Assembly (NCBI GenBank): GCA_947625255.1
Contig: CANQNT010000012.1
Span: forward strand, 1 to 64,000
Direction: 5' to 3'
Source of the DNA: an uncultured Acetatifactor sp.
GTDB lineage: Bacteria; Bacillota; Clostridia; Lachnospirales; Lachnospiraceae
DNA: 64,000 nucleotides
Made by a program: the position numbers and the translations under genes. Positions 16,164-25,258 of this stretch are shown piece after piece (the first letter of the stretch is position 1; every line of letters starts with the position of its first letter). The notes under the pieces were generated by a model, which ran no database searches, was not told the DNA's origin, and saw only the letters and a program-made list of their open reading frames with translations.

Positions 16164-18116
16164 TCAGCGGCCCTCGATGATCGTGCCTTCCCGGTAGGTT
16201 TCCAACAGTTCTTCCAGATAGTGAATATTCTCCTTGATTTCCCTGCCATTATCCGTGTCCGCCACCAGTCTTCTCTGGTAGTAGTTTTCCACCGTGATGG
16301 AATCCGAAAAAATATCGGACTCATTGATGATTGCGGCTTCCATGGATTCAAAGGGTTCGTGAGCCACCAGACGCATTCCCCAGGAATTACATACCAGGGT
16401 ATAACCCGCAATACCCGTCTTTTTCTGGTAAGCCTTGGAAAATCCGCCGTCAATAATGAGCAGCTTGCCCCCGCACTTGATAGGCGATTCCCCGTGAATC
16501 TGTTCCACCGGAACATGTCCGTTCACGATATGCGCTCCTTCCGCATTCAATCCAAACTCCTCCAGAATATGGTTGATGGTGCTCTCCTGCTCCAATAGCC
16601 TATAATAACAATTTTTCTTCTCTTGATGCGTCTCGGGATCGTCCACAAAATACCGTTCAAAGGTGGTCATTTTTTCCTTGCCGAACACGGGAGAACCGGC
16701 CCCGGTCCAAATATACCACATAATGTCCTGACCATCCAGCTTGGACGAGGCATCCTTGGAATAATAACCCTTTCTGGCATACTGCTCCAGAACGTCATAC
16801 AAGGCCTTGCCGCTGTATTCTTTTCCGAACACATTCACCCGGGTAAAGCTTCCGTCCTCGTTCATAGGCACACATCCATGGTATAAAAGATTCCCGTTGT
16901 ATACCTTGTACATACCGCCTTTGGAAAACAGAAATCGAACATGCTTCTGGAGCTTTTCGCAACGCATAAATGCCTGCTGCAGACGAAACATCACTTTCAC
17001 TTCCTCGTCCGTCAGCCGATAAGGATCCTTGGGGTCCACAGTGGGAAAATCCATATCTTTCATTGGATAAGTCTTGCCGTCTATGGTCACCGTCCCTTTT
17101 TCAAAATCCACATAATTTAAAAGCATCCGATTTTCCATCCCAAATTCCGGATGGCGCAGAATGACTTGTCCTTCCAGCTTAAACTGCAGCATGGTAATAG
17201 CCTTGTGAATCTTGGTATCCAGGCTCAGGTCTTTGGTGTTATAATCCGTGTTGTATTTAATGGCAAAAACATCGCAGTTTGTATCCGCATAAGTTTCCAG
17301 CGCGAATGTGGCCAGCGGGAGGAGATTGATCCCATAACCGTCTTCCAGAGTCGCCAGATTTCCATAGCGGGCAGCCACACGGATCACCGTTGCGATACAG
17401 GCAAGGCTGCCGCTGGCAGCTCCCATCCAGACGATATCATGATTTCCCCACTGCACGTCCACCGAATGGTAAGAGCACAAGGTGTCCATGATGATGTGCG
17501 GCCCCGGCCCTCTGTCGTAAATATCACCTACAATGTGGAGATGGTCGATCACGAGACGCTGGACCAGGTGGCATAAGGCAATAATAAACTGTGGCGCCCT
17601 GCCGATTCGAATGATGGTGCGAATGATTTCATTATAATAAGCTTCCTTGTCGGTAAGCTCTTCTTTTTCCGTAATGAGCTCTTCAATCACATAGGCGAAA
17701 TCCGCCGGCAAAGCCTTGCGTACCTTGGAACGGGTGTATTTGGAAGCCACCCTCTTGATGATCTGCACCAGTCTGTGGAGGGAAATCTTGTACCAATCCT
17801 CCAGATTTTCCTCTTCCTTTTGCACAATCTCCAGCTTTTCCTCCGGATAATAAATCAGGGTGGCAAGGCTCTTTTTGTCCTTATAGCTGATAGTATTGCC
17901 GAATTCCTCATCGATCTTACGCCGGACAGAACCGGAACCGTTTTTCAGTACATGATTGAACTGCTCCCATTCCCCATGAATATCCGTCAAAAAATGCTCC
18001 GTTCCCTTTGGCAGGTTCAGAATAGACTGTAGATTGATAATCTCCGTGGAAGCGGCCGCAATCGTAGGATACTGCCGCGCCATACTTTTCAGAACCCTTA
18101 GCTCCATTTCATTCAT
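16164..18116 (-). CDS. fbp: Fructose-1,6-bisphosphatase, class III (Firmicutes type)
   Basis: The 650-residue enzyme hydrolyses fructose-1,6-bisphosphate to fructose-6-phosphate in gluconeogenesis. It belongs to the Firmicutes-specific FBPase family, built on a calcineurin-like metallophosphatase fold. The metal-site motifs are visible: GDIYDRGPGPH, WGNHDIVWMGA and NGHVPVEQIHGESP. Length is as expected. The start is the ATG preceded by GGAGA at 6 bp; upstream in-frame codons lack a site. It is not clearly in an operon: dapB ends 162 bp upstream, with a repeated 30-bp element in between. Confidence 0.95.
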   Translation of the reverse strand: MNEMELRVLKSMARQYPTIAAASTEIINLQSILNLPKGTEHFLTDIHGEWEQFNHVLKNGSGSVRRKIDEEFGNTISYKDKKSLATLIYYPEEKLEIVQKEEENLEDWYKISLHRLVQIIKRVASKYTRSKVRKALPADFAYVIEELITEKEELTDKEAYYNEIIRTIIRIGRAPQFIIALCHLVQRLVIDHLHIVGDIYDRGPGPHIIMDTLCSYHSVDVQWGNHDIVWMGAASGSLACIATVIRVAARYGNLATLEDGYGINLLPLATFALETYADTNCDVFAIKYNTDYNTKDLSLDTKIHKAITMLQFKLEGQVILRHPEFGMENRMLLNYVDFEKGTVTIDGKTYPMKDMDFPTVDPKDPYRLTDEEVKVMFRLQQAFMRCEKLQKHVRFLFSKGGMYKVYNGNLLYHGCVPMNEDGSFTRVNVFGKEYSGKALYDVLEQYARKGYYSKDASSKLDGQDIMWYIWTGAGSPVFGKEKMTTFERYFVDDPETHQEKKNCYYRLLEQESTINHILEEFGLNAEGAHIVNGHVPVEQIHGESPIKCGGKLLIIDGGFSKAYQKKTGIAGYTLVCNSWGMRLVAHEPFESMEAAIINESDIFSDSITVENYYQRRLVADTDNGREIKENIHYLEELLETYREGTIIEGR

Positions 18117-18191
18117 AACCATTCTCCATTCCGCGCCCCGCCAGGCTATCCGTTCCGTCACCCAGACAAGACACACCCAACTGTACACCCT

Positions 18192-18283
18192 GGCTTCTCT
18201 CAGCGGCACCGCTCGTCAGCCCATTTCATCGCCCGTACCGCACTGCCGTATCCGGCTTCTCTCAGCGGCACCGCTCGTCAGCC
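18192..18283. repeat. Two copies of a 30-bp direct repeat
   Basis: An identical 30-bp sequence beginning GGCTTCTCTCAGCGG and ending CTCGTCAGCC occurs at 18192-18221 and 18254-18283, 62 bp apart. Each copy contains a small inverted repeat (AGCGG-CA-CCGCT). The right copy includes the stop codon of dapB. Coding sequence may have been duplicated into the spacer, or this may be a dispersed intergenic repeat. Confidence 0.9.
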
Positions 18284-19033
18284 GATCACATCACTCATAT
18301 CGTACATTCCGGCTGCTTTTCCTGCCAGGAATTTGGCCGCCTGCAAAGCTCCCTTGCCAAAGACCGCTCTTGAATAAGCGGTATGGGAAAAGGTAATGAC
18401 TTCGTCCGCACCCGCAAAAATCACATCATGTTCTCCCACGATCGTTCCGCCGCGCACGGCACTGATTCCGATTTCCCTGGCTGGACGCTGTTCTCTTCTG
18501 GCGCTTCTGTCAAAGACATATTCATATTCATTGCCCAATTCCTCATTGATCGAATTGGCCAGGGCCAAAGCCGTGCCGCTGGGCGCGTCAAGCTTCATGC
18601 GATGATGCTTCTCCACCACCTCGATATCAAAGCCCGCGGGCGCCAGAATTCCCGCCGCCTCTTTCAGCAGCTTTAACAACAGATTAATGCCCAGGGACAT
18701 ATTGGCGGAACGCAAAATCGCCACCTTTTCGGAAGCCTGCCCCACCTTTTCAATTGTCTCCTGACTAAGTCCCGTGGTACAAAGCACACATGGAAGATTC
18801 TTTTCCACACAATATACGAGCACCGATTCCACCACGGATGCAGAAGAGAAATCCACAACGCAGTCCGCTTCTACATCGCAATCCGCCAAACTGGCAAACA
18901 CGGGATAGCCGTTATGTCCATCGTCCCGCAGATCAACCCCCGCGACAATCTCCACCTCGGCATCCTCAACCGCCAATCCACTGATCATTTGTCCCATTTT
19001 CCCATTACAGCCATGTAAAATCACTCTTGTCAT
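18278..19033 (-). CDS. dapB: 4-hydroxy-tetrahydrodipicolinate reductase
   Basis: This 251-residue enzyme catalyses the NAD(P)H-dependent second committed step of the lysine/diaminopimelate pathway. It has the nucleotide-binding loop GCNGKMGQ at the N-terminus, the active-site segment VEKHHRMKLDAPSGTA and a DapB C-terminal domain. The start follows GGAGGTTAAG; an upstream in-frame ATG has no comparable site. It lies downstream of dapA on the same strand with a 190-bp gap containing a hairpin. dapA riboswitch control may therefore only partly reach it. Confidence 0.96.
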   Translation of the reverse strand: MTRVILHGCNGKMGQMISGLAVEDAEVEIVAGVDLRDDGHNGYPVFASLADCDVEADCVVDFSSASVVESVLVYCVEKNLPCVLCTTGLSQETIEKVGQASEKVAILRSANMSLGINLLLKLLKEAAGILAPAGFDIEVVEKHHRMKLDAPSGTALALANSINEELGNEYEYVFDRSARREQRPAREIGISAVRGGTIVGEHDVIFAGADEVITFSHTAYSRAVFGKGALQAAKFLAGKAAGMYDMSDVIG

Positions 19034-19148
19034 CTTAACCTCCATTTCGGAGCGGCTGCGCCGCGAAAGCCATGAAGAATCCACAAATGCGTTTCTCATC
19101 TGCCATCCGGGCTATTTGTTACGCTCCAATACGATGAAAACCACAAAT

Positions 19149-19172
19149 CCCACCAATGCGCGCACTGGTGGG
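19149..19172 (-). terminator. Hairpin between dapA and dapB
   Basis: CCCACCA (19149-19155) pairs with TGGTGGG (19166-19172). On the minus strand it is followed by ATTTGTGGTTTT, a weak T-tract, so it may terminate part of the dapA transcripts or act as an attenuator. Confidence 0.45.
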
Positions 19173-19223
19173 ATCATCGGCCTCTTATTCCTGATTCAGG
19201 TCCGCATATCCCCGGACACTTCG

Positions 19224-20108
19224 TTATAGAATTCCAAAATTACGCATTGCCTTTTCAAGTCTCGGAACATTTCCTTCCTCCATGTCAGTCAAGGGCATTC
19301 TAAGGGAACCGGCCTTTTTCCCCATCAGGTTCAGCGCTTTCTTTACGGGAATGGGATTCACCTCGCAGAACAACGCATTGCAAAGCTCCATGGCCTGCAG
19401 CTGCAGTTTCCGGCTTCCTGCCACGTCTCCATCCAAAAACTTCTGACAAATCTCATGGGTCTGTCTGGGCGCCACATTGGCCAACACGGAAATGACACCC
19501 AAACCGCCCAGAGACATAATGGGAACGATCTGATCATCATTGCCGGAATAAAGATCCACACAACCATCAGCGATTGCCGCCAAATGAGCGATCTGGCTGA
19601 TATTGCCGCTGGCTTCCTTGACACCTACGATATTTTCAACATCCTTACAAAGACGAACCACAGTCTCAGGTAAAATATTGCATCCTGTACGGCTGGGCAC
19701 GTTGTAAAGGATAATCGGAATCTTTACGGACTCCGCCACCGCCTTGTAATGCCGGTACAAACCATTCTGGGTCGCCTTATTATAATAAGGACTGACTAAC
19801 AAAAGTCCGTCCGCCCCCATCTTCTCCGCTTCTGTCGAGAGATAAATCGCCGTCTCAGTGCAATTGGAGCCGGTTCCCGCCACTACGGGAATTCGCCCGT
19901 TCACCACTCCAATACAGTGCTTGATCACGTCAAGATGTTCCTCATGAGACAAGGTCGACGACTCTCCCGTCGTTCCGCACACGATGATCGCATCCGTTCC
20001 GTTCGCTATCTGAAACTCCAGGAGTTCCGTGAAGCTCTCATAATCGACCTCCCCGTTCTCCTTCATCGGTGTCACGATTGCGACCCCTGCGCCTTTAAAA
20101 ATTGCCAT
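19224..20108 (-). CDS. dapA: 4-hydroxy-tetrahydrodipicolinate synthase
   Basis: This 294-residue TIM-barrel aldolase condenses pyruvate with aspartate semialdehyde, opening the diaminopimelate/lysine branch. Family motifs are present: GTTGESSTLSHEEH, the YNVPSRTGCN loop with the catalytic Tyr, and the Schiff-base Lys in VGVKEASGN. GGAGG precedes the chosen ATG by 5 bp. A sigma-A promoter, a lysine riboswitch and an intrinsic terminator lie directly upstream (20199-20451), so expression should be shut down by lysine. dapB follows. Confidence 0.97.
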   Translation of the reverse strand: MAIFKGAGVAIVTPMKENGEVDYESFTELLEFQIANGTDAIIVCGTTGESSTLSHEEHLDVIKHCIGVVNGRIPVVAGTGSNCTETAIYLSTEAEKMGADGLLLVSPYYNKATQNGLYRHYKAVAESVKIPIILYNVPSRTGCNILPETVVRLCKDVENIVGVKEASGNISQIAHLAAIADGCVDLYSGNDDQIVPIMSLGGLGVISVLANVAPRQTHEICQKFLDGDVAGSRKLQLQAMELCNALFCEVNPIPVKKALNLMGKKAGSLRMPLTDMEEGNVPRLEKAMRNFGIL

Positions 20109-20198
20109 ACATTCCTCCATTCCGCCCTTTGGGCTAATATGCTTACGTAAAATCATTTCCTTATTTCATATTATTTCATAAAGGATTTCATAATAGGA

Positions 20199-20226
20199 AA
20201 AAACGCCGGCGTAAGAAGCGCCGGCG
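20199..20226 (-). terminator. Terminator of the lysine riboswitch expression platform
   Basis: On the minus strand CGCCGGCG (20219-20226) pairs with CGCCGGCG (20204-20211), followed by TTTTTT (20198-20203). It lies between the riboswitch aptamer and dapA and would stop transcription before the gene when lysine is bound. Confidence 0.88.
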
Positions 20227-20244
20227 CAAAATAACGAAAGCGTT

Positions 20245-20409
20245 GATAGCACTCCATCCACTACAGATGACAGTCATACGCTTCTTCAGCGTATGCCCAA
20301 GATTCGACGTTCAGGCATTCTCCTCTTTCGGCGCCTTCCCCTTTCTCCTCCCCGCCTCTGTGCCTGACACATTGGGAAGAATACTCTTGAAATGCGCAAC
20401 CTCTATCTT
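20245..20409 (-). promoter_or_regulatory. Lysine riboswitch (L box) upstream of dapA
   Basis: Read on the minus strand the leader carries the L-box conserved blocks in order: GATAGAGG, then TTTCAAGAGTA, then GGGGAAGGCGCCGAA, then a CTTGGGCATACGCTGAAG stretch with a self-complementary GCATACGC...GCGTATG hairpin, then GACTGTCA, and finally GGAGTGCTATC, which pairs with GATAGAGG to close the aptamer. This order and spacing match the B. subtilis lysC element. It is known as a transcription-attenuating lysine sensor. The promoter lies just upstream and the terminator just downstream. Confidence 0.92.
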
Positions 20410-20422
20410 CTTATATAATTGC

Positions 20423-20451
20423 ATCATAACACTTAAATGAATCAGTGTCAA
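20423..20451 (-). promoter_or_regulatory. Consensus sigma-A promoter of dapA
   Basis: On the minus strand TTGACA (20446-20451) and TATGAT (20423-20428) are separated by 17 bp. The start of transcription would fall near 20416, just before the riboswitch aptamer. Confidence 0.88.
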
Positions 20452-20491
20452 TCCCAACTTCGCAGCCTCAGGACCCGCATTAATCCCAACT

Positions 20492-20983
20492 TCAAACTCC
20501 GGAATTCGTCACGGTCTCGATTCTGGAAATCTCGTCGGCCAGCCGGGATATTTCCTCCGTCAATTCCACACCCGTCATAATGACGTTCGTCTCATCCCGA
20601 ACCTCCAGAAGACGTTTTAACTCGTCCACCGTAATAATTCCGTTTGCGATGAGTCCCAACACTTCATCCAGGACCAACAAGTCACACTCCCCTGTCGTTA
20701 ATACTTTTCTGGCAAAATTGATTCCATTTAAGATATTCCTGCATTCTTCTTTCTGCTTTTCTTGTGTTAGCTCGGAATAGTTTTCCCCTGATTTTTCAAA
20801 ACGGAAAAGCTTAATCTCTGGTTCCATTTTCTTGAGAAAAACGATATTTTCCGGCACTTTTCCCTTTAAAAACTGTATGATCACAACCGTCTTGCCGATC
20901 GTCGCTTCCTGCACGGCTCTTCCAATGGCCGCCGGTGATTTTCCTCTTCCGTCCCCCGTATAGATATATACTTTTCCTTTCAT
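20492..20983 (-). CDS. CobO/BtuR-like corrinoid adenosyltransferase
   Basis: This 163-residue P-loop protein resembles the CobA/CobO/BtuR family, which transfers adenosyl from ATP to cob(I)alamin-type corrinoids. It has a Walker A-like YTGDGRGKSPAAIG, a VVIIQFLKG strand, an ECDLLVLDEV Walker B-like motif and the ISRLADEIS-type C-terminal region. The ATG follows AGGGGTGATC. No other cobamide gene is visible in the window, and no cobalamin riboswitch precedes it. Assignment rests on motif resemblance. Confidence 0.82.
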   Translation of the reverse strand: MKGKVYIYTGDGRGKSPAAIGRAVQEATIGKTVVIIQFLKGKVPENIVFLKKMEPEIKLFRFEKSGENYSELTQEKQKEECRNILNGINFARKVLTTGECDLLVLDEVLGLIANGIITVDELKRLLEVRDETNVIMTGVELTEEISRLADEISRIETVTNSGV

Positions 20984-21148
20984 TTATAGATCACCCCTGA
21001 CTTTATCCCTAAAACAGTTCCACTCCAGAGTTAATCAACTTCTATGTAAAAATACAACCAATTTTAAATTAATATATCACATCTGCCGATATTTGGCAAC
21101 TTTTCCCCTGCAATATTAAGAAATTATTCAAATTTCCCTTGACCGTGT

Positions 21149-21781
21149 TCACGCTTCTTCGAACAATTCCAACTTACTTACCGACACTTCAAACGCGACG
21201 CGCTTTTCCACGTTCTCTTCATCCAGCTTTTTCATATATTCTCTGCTCTGGATACGTCCCCAGATGGCGCAGCGCTCTCCAACCTTAAAATTATTGGCGT
21301 ATCTGGCATTTCTGCCCCAGCAAATACATGGTATGTAATCCGATTTCCCATAAGGACGATTGACCGCCAAAAGCAAATCCGCGATTTCCCTGCCCAAAGG
21401 GGTTTTACGGTAAATTGGCTCCTTACAGATAAAACCGTCCAGATAGATCTGATTCGTCCGGGCACTTTCTTCCACTTCATCCACGAATTCCACTTCCCTT
21501 GCAAAAACAGACAAAACCAAACGGTTTTTGCGCTCCTCATGGCGATTATAAGAACGGAACTGCCCACTCACACTGATAAACATTCCCTTATAATCCGCAT
21601 TCACATCCAGGAGACGCTCCGAAACCATGATTGGAATGATGTCAAAGCTTTCACTGAGCCTTTGCACCCTTACATCCACCATATAGAAGCCTTCTCCAAA
21701 AATCTCATGACTATAAGAGAAATCGCTGATCACCTCTCCCATAATCGTCACCTGATTGTTTTCAATTACCTTATCCGTCAT
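21149..21781 (-). CDS. Single-stranded DNA-binding protein-like (OB fold)
   Basis: The 210-residue protein carries two OB-fold-like stretches: an N-terminal half (VTIMGEVISDFSYSHEIFGE through ISVSGQFRS) and a C-terminal half resembling SSB (YLDGFICKEPIYRKTPLGRE, then YIPCICWGRNARYANNF, then GERCAIWGRIQSREY). The second half fits the bacterial SSB pattern. It lacks the acidic DDDIPF-type tail of the main replicative SSB, so a second SSB or primosomal role is likelier. GGGAGAAAC precedes the ATG. A promoter is visible at 21925-21954. Confidence 0.8.
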   Translation of the reverse strand: MTDKVIENNQVTIMGEVISDFSYSHEIFGEGFYMVDVRVQRLSESFDIIPIMVSERLLDVNADYKGMFISVSGQFRSYNRHEERKNRLVLSVFAREVEFVDEVEESARTNQIYLDGFICKEPIYRKTPLGREIADLLLAVNRPYGKSDYIPCICWGRNARYANNFKVGERCAIWGRIQSREYMKKLDEENVEKRVAFEVSVSKLELFEEA

Positions 21782-21924
21782 TTCCAGTTTCTCCCTTCTT
21801 AAACTTAAGTCTTTTCCGGTAACTTGCCTGATTACCCACACACAATCTTTCCCTGGCCCATCTGGCGGTTTTTGAGGCCCGCCCGCGAGGGCTAACTTAT
21901 TTATACTACATTTTTTCGTTACAT

Positions 21925-21954
21925 AGAATAGTAAAATATCGCGTATATCGTCAA
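21925..21954 (-). promoter_or_regulatory. Promoter of the SSB-like gene with 9-bp direct repeats
   Basis: On the minus strand TTGACG (21949-21954) and TATTCT (21925-21930) are separated by 18 bp. The 9-mer AAATATCGC (plus strand) occurs at 21934-21942 and 21953-21961, 19 bp apart, one copy in the spacer and one overlapping the -35 box. This could be an operator. Confidence 0.55.
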
Positions 21955-22033
21955 ATATCGCATAATTCTGCTTTGTTTTTCATATAATTTCTAATGAAAT
22001 ATCACTAAAAAGAGGAGGAAACACCTTTTTTTC

Positions 22034-22062
22034 TTGCGCATTCCAAAAAAGCGTGCTATACT
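22034..22062 (+). promoter_or_regulatory. Promoter of typA with palindrome over the -10 box
   Basis: TTGCGC (22034-22039) and TATACT (22057-22062) are separated by 17 bp. GCTATA-C-TATAGC (22055-22067) is a perfect inverted repeat covering the -10 box. The typA leader would be about 100 nt. Confidence 0.6.
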
Positions 22063-22166
22063 ATAGCAGTTTGAAATCGACAAAATATTTTCGGTTGACT
22101 GAAATTGACAATTCATGGGAAAATTCCTGAAAAATCGGGGATTTCTCCAATAGAAACGAGGTTCAT

Positions 22167-24005
22167 ATGAAGCAAAAAAGAGAGAATATCAGAAATGTTG
22201 CCATCATCGCCCATGTCGATCACGGCAAAACCACGCTGGTAGACGAGCTGCTGAAGCAAAGCGGCGTTTTCCGCGAAAATCAGGAAGTCGTAGAACGGGT
22301 CATGGACTCTAACGACATCGAAAGAGAGCGCGGCATCACGATTTTGTCAAAAAATACGGCCGTCACTTATAAAGGCACGAAAATCAATATTGTGGACACC
22401 CCGGGCCATGCGGATTTTGGCGGAGAAGTGGAACGGGTACTGAAAATGGTAAACGGCGTCATCCTCGTAGTAGATGCTTTTGAAGGCGCCATGCCCCAGA
22501 CCAAGTTTGTGCTGCGCAAAGCTCTGGAACTGAAATTACCCGTGGTGGTCTGCATCAACAAAATTGACCGTCCTGAAGCGCGCCCCGCAGAAGTGGTGGA
22601 TGAAGTATTAGAGTTGTTTCTGGAACTGGACGCAGACAGTTCCCAGTTGGACTGTCCTTTCGTCTATGCTTCCGCCAAGACGGGAATCGCCACTTTAGAT
22701 CCCGATATCCCCGGCACCAGCATGGAGCCCCTGTTCGAAACCATTTTAAAATATATCCCAGCCCCGGAAGGCGACCCCGATGCCGGCACTCAGGTTCTGA
22801 TCAGCACGATCGACTACAATGAGTACGTGGGCCGTATCGGTGTAGGCAAAGTAGATAACGGTTCCATCAGCGTCAATCAGGAAGTCGTGATCTGTAATCA
22901 CCATGAACCCGATAAGCAGATTAAAGTAAAGGTCAGCAAATTGTATGAGTTTGACGGGCTGAACAAGGTAGAGGTGCATACCGCCGGAATCGGTTCCATC
23001 GTGGCCATCTCCGGTATCAGCGATATTCATATTGGAGATACGCTCTGTTCCCCGGATAACGTGGTCCCGATTCCTTTCCAGAAAATCAGCGAGCCCACGA
23101 TTTCCATGCAGTTTAACGTAAATGATTCTCCATTGGCGGGAAGAGAAGGGAAATATGTTACCAGCCGCCATTTACGCGACCGCCTGTTCCGGGAATTGAA
23201 TACCGATGTATCTCTGCGCGTGGAAGAAACGGACTCTACGGACAGTTTTAAGGTTTCCGGCAGAGGCGAACTGCACCTGTCCGTTCTGATTGAGAATATG
23301 AGGAGAGAGGGCTATGAATTCTCCGTCAGCAAGGCGGAAGTCATTTACCACCACGATGAAAACGGCAAGCTTCTGGAACCTATGGAGTTGGCTTATATTG
23401 ATGTTCCCAATGATTTTGCCGGCATCGTCATTGAGAAGCTGGGGCAACGCAAGGGCGAACTGCTCAATATGAGTTCCATCACCAGCGGTACTTATACCCG
23501 TCTGGAGATTTCCATTCCTGCAAGAGGCCTGATTGGCTATCGTGGGGAATTTATGACAGATACAAAGGGCAACGGAATCCTGAACACGGTCTTTGACGGT
23601 TACAAACCCTATAAAGGAGACATCCAATACCGCAAGCAAGGTTCCCTGATCGCTTTTGAAGCGGGAGAATCCATCACCTACGGCCTTTACAACGCACAAG
23701 AACGTGGCATCCTCTTCATCGGACCCGGTGAAAAGGTCTATGCCGGCATGGTAGTGGGTCAGACAGGCCGCAGCGAGGATATAGAAATCAATGTCTGCAA
23801 AAAGAAACAGTTGACCAACACCCGCTCCTCTAACGCGGATGACGCGCTCAGGCTGACACCGCCCAAGGTATTAAGCCTGGAGCAGGCGTTGGACTTTATT
23901 GACACGGATGAACTGTTGGAGGTCACTCCCGTACACCTCCGCATCCGTAAAAAGATTCTTGATCCGACTCTTCGCAAACGCGCGACGTTCAGCAAAAAGG
24001 GTTAA
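22167..24005 (+). CDS. typA: Ribosome-associated GTPase TypA/BipA
   Basis: The 612-residue translational GTPase binds the ribosome like EF-G and aids 50S assembly and stress or cold adaptation. It has G1 ([10 protein letters not shown]), the G2 region ERGITI, G3 ([14 protein letters not shown]), G4 (NKIDRPEA), domain II, and the BipA-specific C-terminal domain ([14 protein letters not shown]). Length is normal. The RBS is weak (ACGAGG). The last 17 bp overlap the 3' end of the convergent beta-propeller gene. Confidence 0.97.
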   Translation: MKQKRENIRNVAIIAHVDHGKTTLVDELLKQSGVFRENQEVVERVMDSNDIERERGITILSKNTAVTYKGTKINIVDTPGHADFGGEVERVLKMVNGVILVVDAFEGAMPQTKFVLRKALELKLPVVVCINKIDRPEARPAEVVDEVLELFLELDADSSQLDCPFVYASAKTGIATLDPDIPGTSMEPLFETILKYIPAPEGDPDAGTQVLISTIDYNEYVGRIGVGKVDNGSISVNQEVVICNHHEPDKQIKVKVSKLYEFDGLNKVEVHTAGIGSIVAISGISDIHIGDTLCSPDNVVPIPFQKISEPTISMQFNVNDSPLAGREGKYVTSRHLRDRLFRELNTDVSLRVEETDSTDSFKVSGRGELHLSVLIENMRREGYEFSVSKAEVIYHHDENGKLLEPMELAYIDVPNDFAGIVIEKLGQRKGELLNMSSITSGTYTRLEISIPARGLIGYRGEFMTDTKGNGILNTVFDGYKPYKGDIQYRKQGSLIAFEAGESITYGLYNAQERGILFIGPGEKVYAGMVVGQTGRSEDIEINVCKKKQLTNTRSSNADDALRLTPPKVLSLEQALDFIDTDELLEVTPVHLRIRKKILDPTLRKRATFSKKG

Positions 24006-25128
24006 GCAAATCTTCCATCTCTACAAAGCAAGCTTCTGTCCTCGTCTCACTGACGGGATGATTGAAGTAAATTCTCTTGCCGTCCCTGGAGAAAGTGGGA
24101 TTGGGATGAATCTGCAGCTTCCAAATACAATTTTGGAAGTTCTGCCCGCCGAACATTGCAACGGGTTCCACCTGCCCTCTCCGATATAAGAAAATATCCG
24201 CCGGATAATCCGGATAGGCTCTGTCTCCTACAAACCACTGTCTGTCCGGAGATCCGTCGATATGATTTCCAATGCCGCCCAAAGTCTCGAGGCATTCTCC
24301 GTCTACTGTGAAATGCTGGATTCTGCTGCTTTCCATCTCGATCCGTTCCCCATTGTGGTATTGCCTGGTAGCCATATAGGTGTCATCATCAAACCAAAGC
24401 TGATGCACCGGCTTGTCCGGAATGACATGTGTCTTACCCGTTTCAATATCAATGCATCCCAAGGCTCCAAAAATCGGACAATTTGCCACGCTCAAACGCA
24501 TCATGACCCTGGTTGCGGAAGGATTCAGCTGCACATGGCTCATAGAAGTAGTATGTTCATCCGGCACGCAATTAGCGTCTATTACCATATTATATACAGT
24601 CTCTTTATCGGCCACCCTGCGGATCTCACCGGTCTTCAAATTCAAAAGATAAATTCCGCAGACGGACAATTCCGGATAATCAGGGTTCATTCCCAGAAAA
24701 CCTTCCGAAATGGAAAATGGATACCAGCCATTCTCCGCGCAATGGCTCTCTTTCGCGAAAATGGGACCATAAAGTGTTTCTCCCGTATAAACATTTAAAA
24801 TACGGAACGCAGATTTGCCCATGCTGGCATCACGAAACACGATGTGCTGGTTATCCACAAATGTTGCGGACGGTCCATTATGATTCCCGCATTTTACAGT
24901 GACTATATGTCGATGATTCTGCAGACTGTCCCGGTCGCAGATCCAAATCTGCGTCTCCTGCTTCTCCCGATCTGTAATGTCCGGCTTCTTGGCGTATACC
25001 AACAGCTTGCCGTCAGGGCTTTCCGGCTGACCTCCATTCATCCCCAGCAAGGTAGACCCCTCATAATCACTGATACGTCGAATCTTACTGTCCGGCAATA
25101 CGTACGTCTTAACAGACTGATTCATCAT
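23989..25128 (-). CDS. Seven-bladed beta-propeller protein, oligogalacturonate-lyase-like
   Basis: The 379-residue soluble protein has repeated WD40/TolB-like blades (SPDGKLLVY, then QIWICDRD, then ILNVYTGE, then IYLLNLKTGEIRRV, then IHPNPTFSRDGKRIYFNH). Spacing and the late IHPNPTFSRDGK motif resemble PL22 oligogalacturonate lyases and related polysaccharide-active propellers, which bind Mn through His and Gln. Several candidate His are present, but I cannot confirm the ligand set. No signal peptide is visible, so it should be cytoplasmic. The start follows GGAGGAAAATGGAA. It lies next to an unknown 500-residue protein gene on the same strand (130 bp gap). It overlaps typA by 17 bp at the 3' ends. 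Confidence 0.6.
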   Translation of the reverse strand: MMNQSVKTYVLPDSKIRRISDYEGSTLLGMNGGQPESPDGKLLVYAKKPDITDREKQETQIWICDRDSLQNHRHIVTVKCGNHNGPSATFVDNQHIVFRDASMGKSAFRILNVYTGETLYGPIFAKESHCAENGWYPFSISEGFLGMNPDYPELSVCGIYLLNLKTGEIRRVADKETVYNMVIDANCVPDEHTTSMSHVQLNPSATRVMMRLSVANCPIFGALGCIDIETGKTHVIPDKPVHQLWFDDDTYMATRQYHNGERIEMESSRIQHFTVDGECLETLGGIGNHIDGSPDRQWFVGDRAYPDYPADIFLYRRGQVEPVAMFGGQNFQNCIWKLQIHPNPTFSRDGKRIYFNHPVSETRTEACFVEMEDLLNPFC

Positions 25129-25258
25129 TTCCATTTTCCTCCGTTTTTGTTCATTAGATTCCATAGCCGATATACAGAACCAGATTCTGTCCCGGCCTGC
25201 TCACCCCATTATACACGATCTGCAGCCAGAATACCATAAAAACTAAGATTTTTATAAA

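Noticed and set aside
20243..20440. A 65-codon plus-strand frame upstream of dapA
   Set aside because: It lies opposite the lysine riboswitch, has no RBS, and the region is explained by the RNA element on the minus strand.
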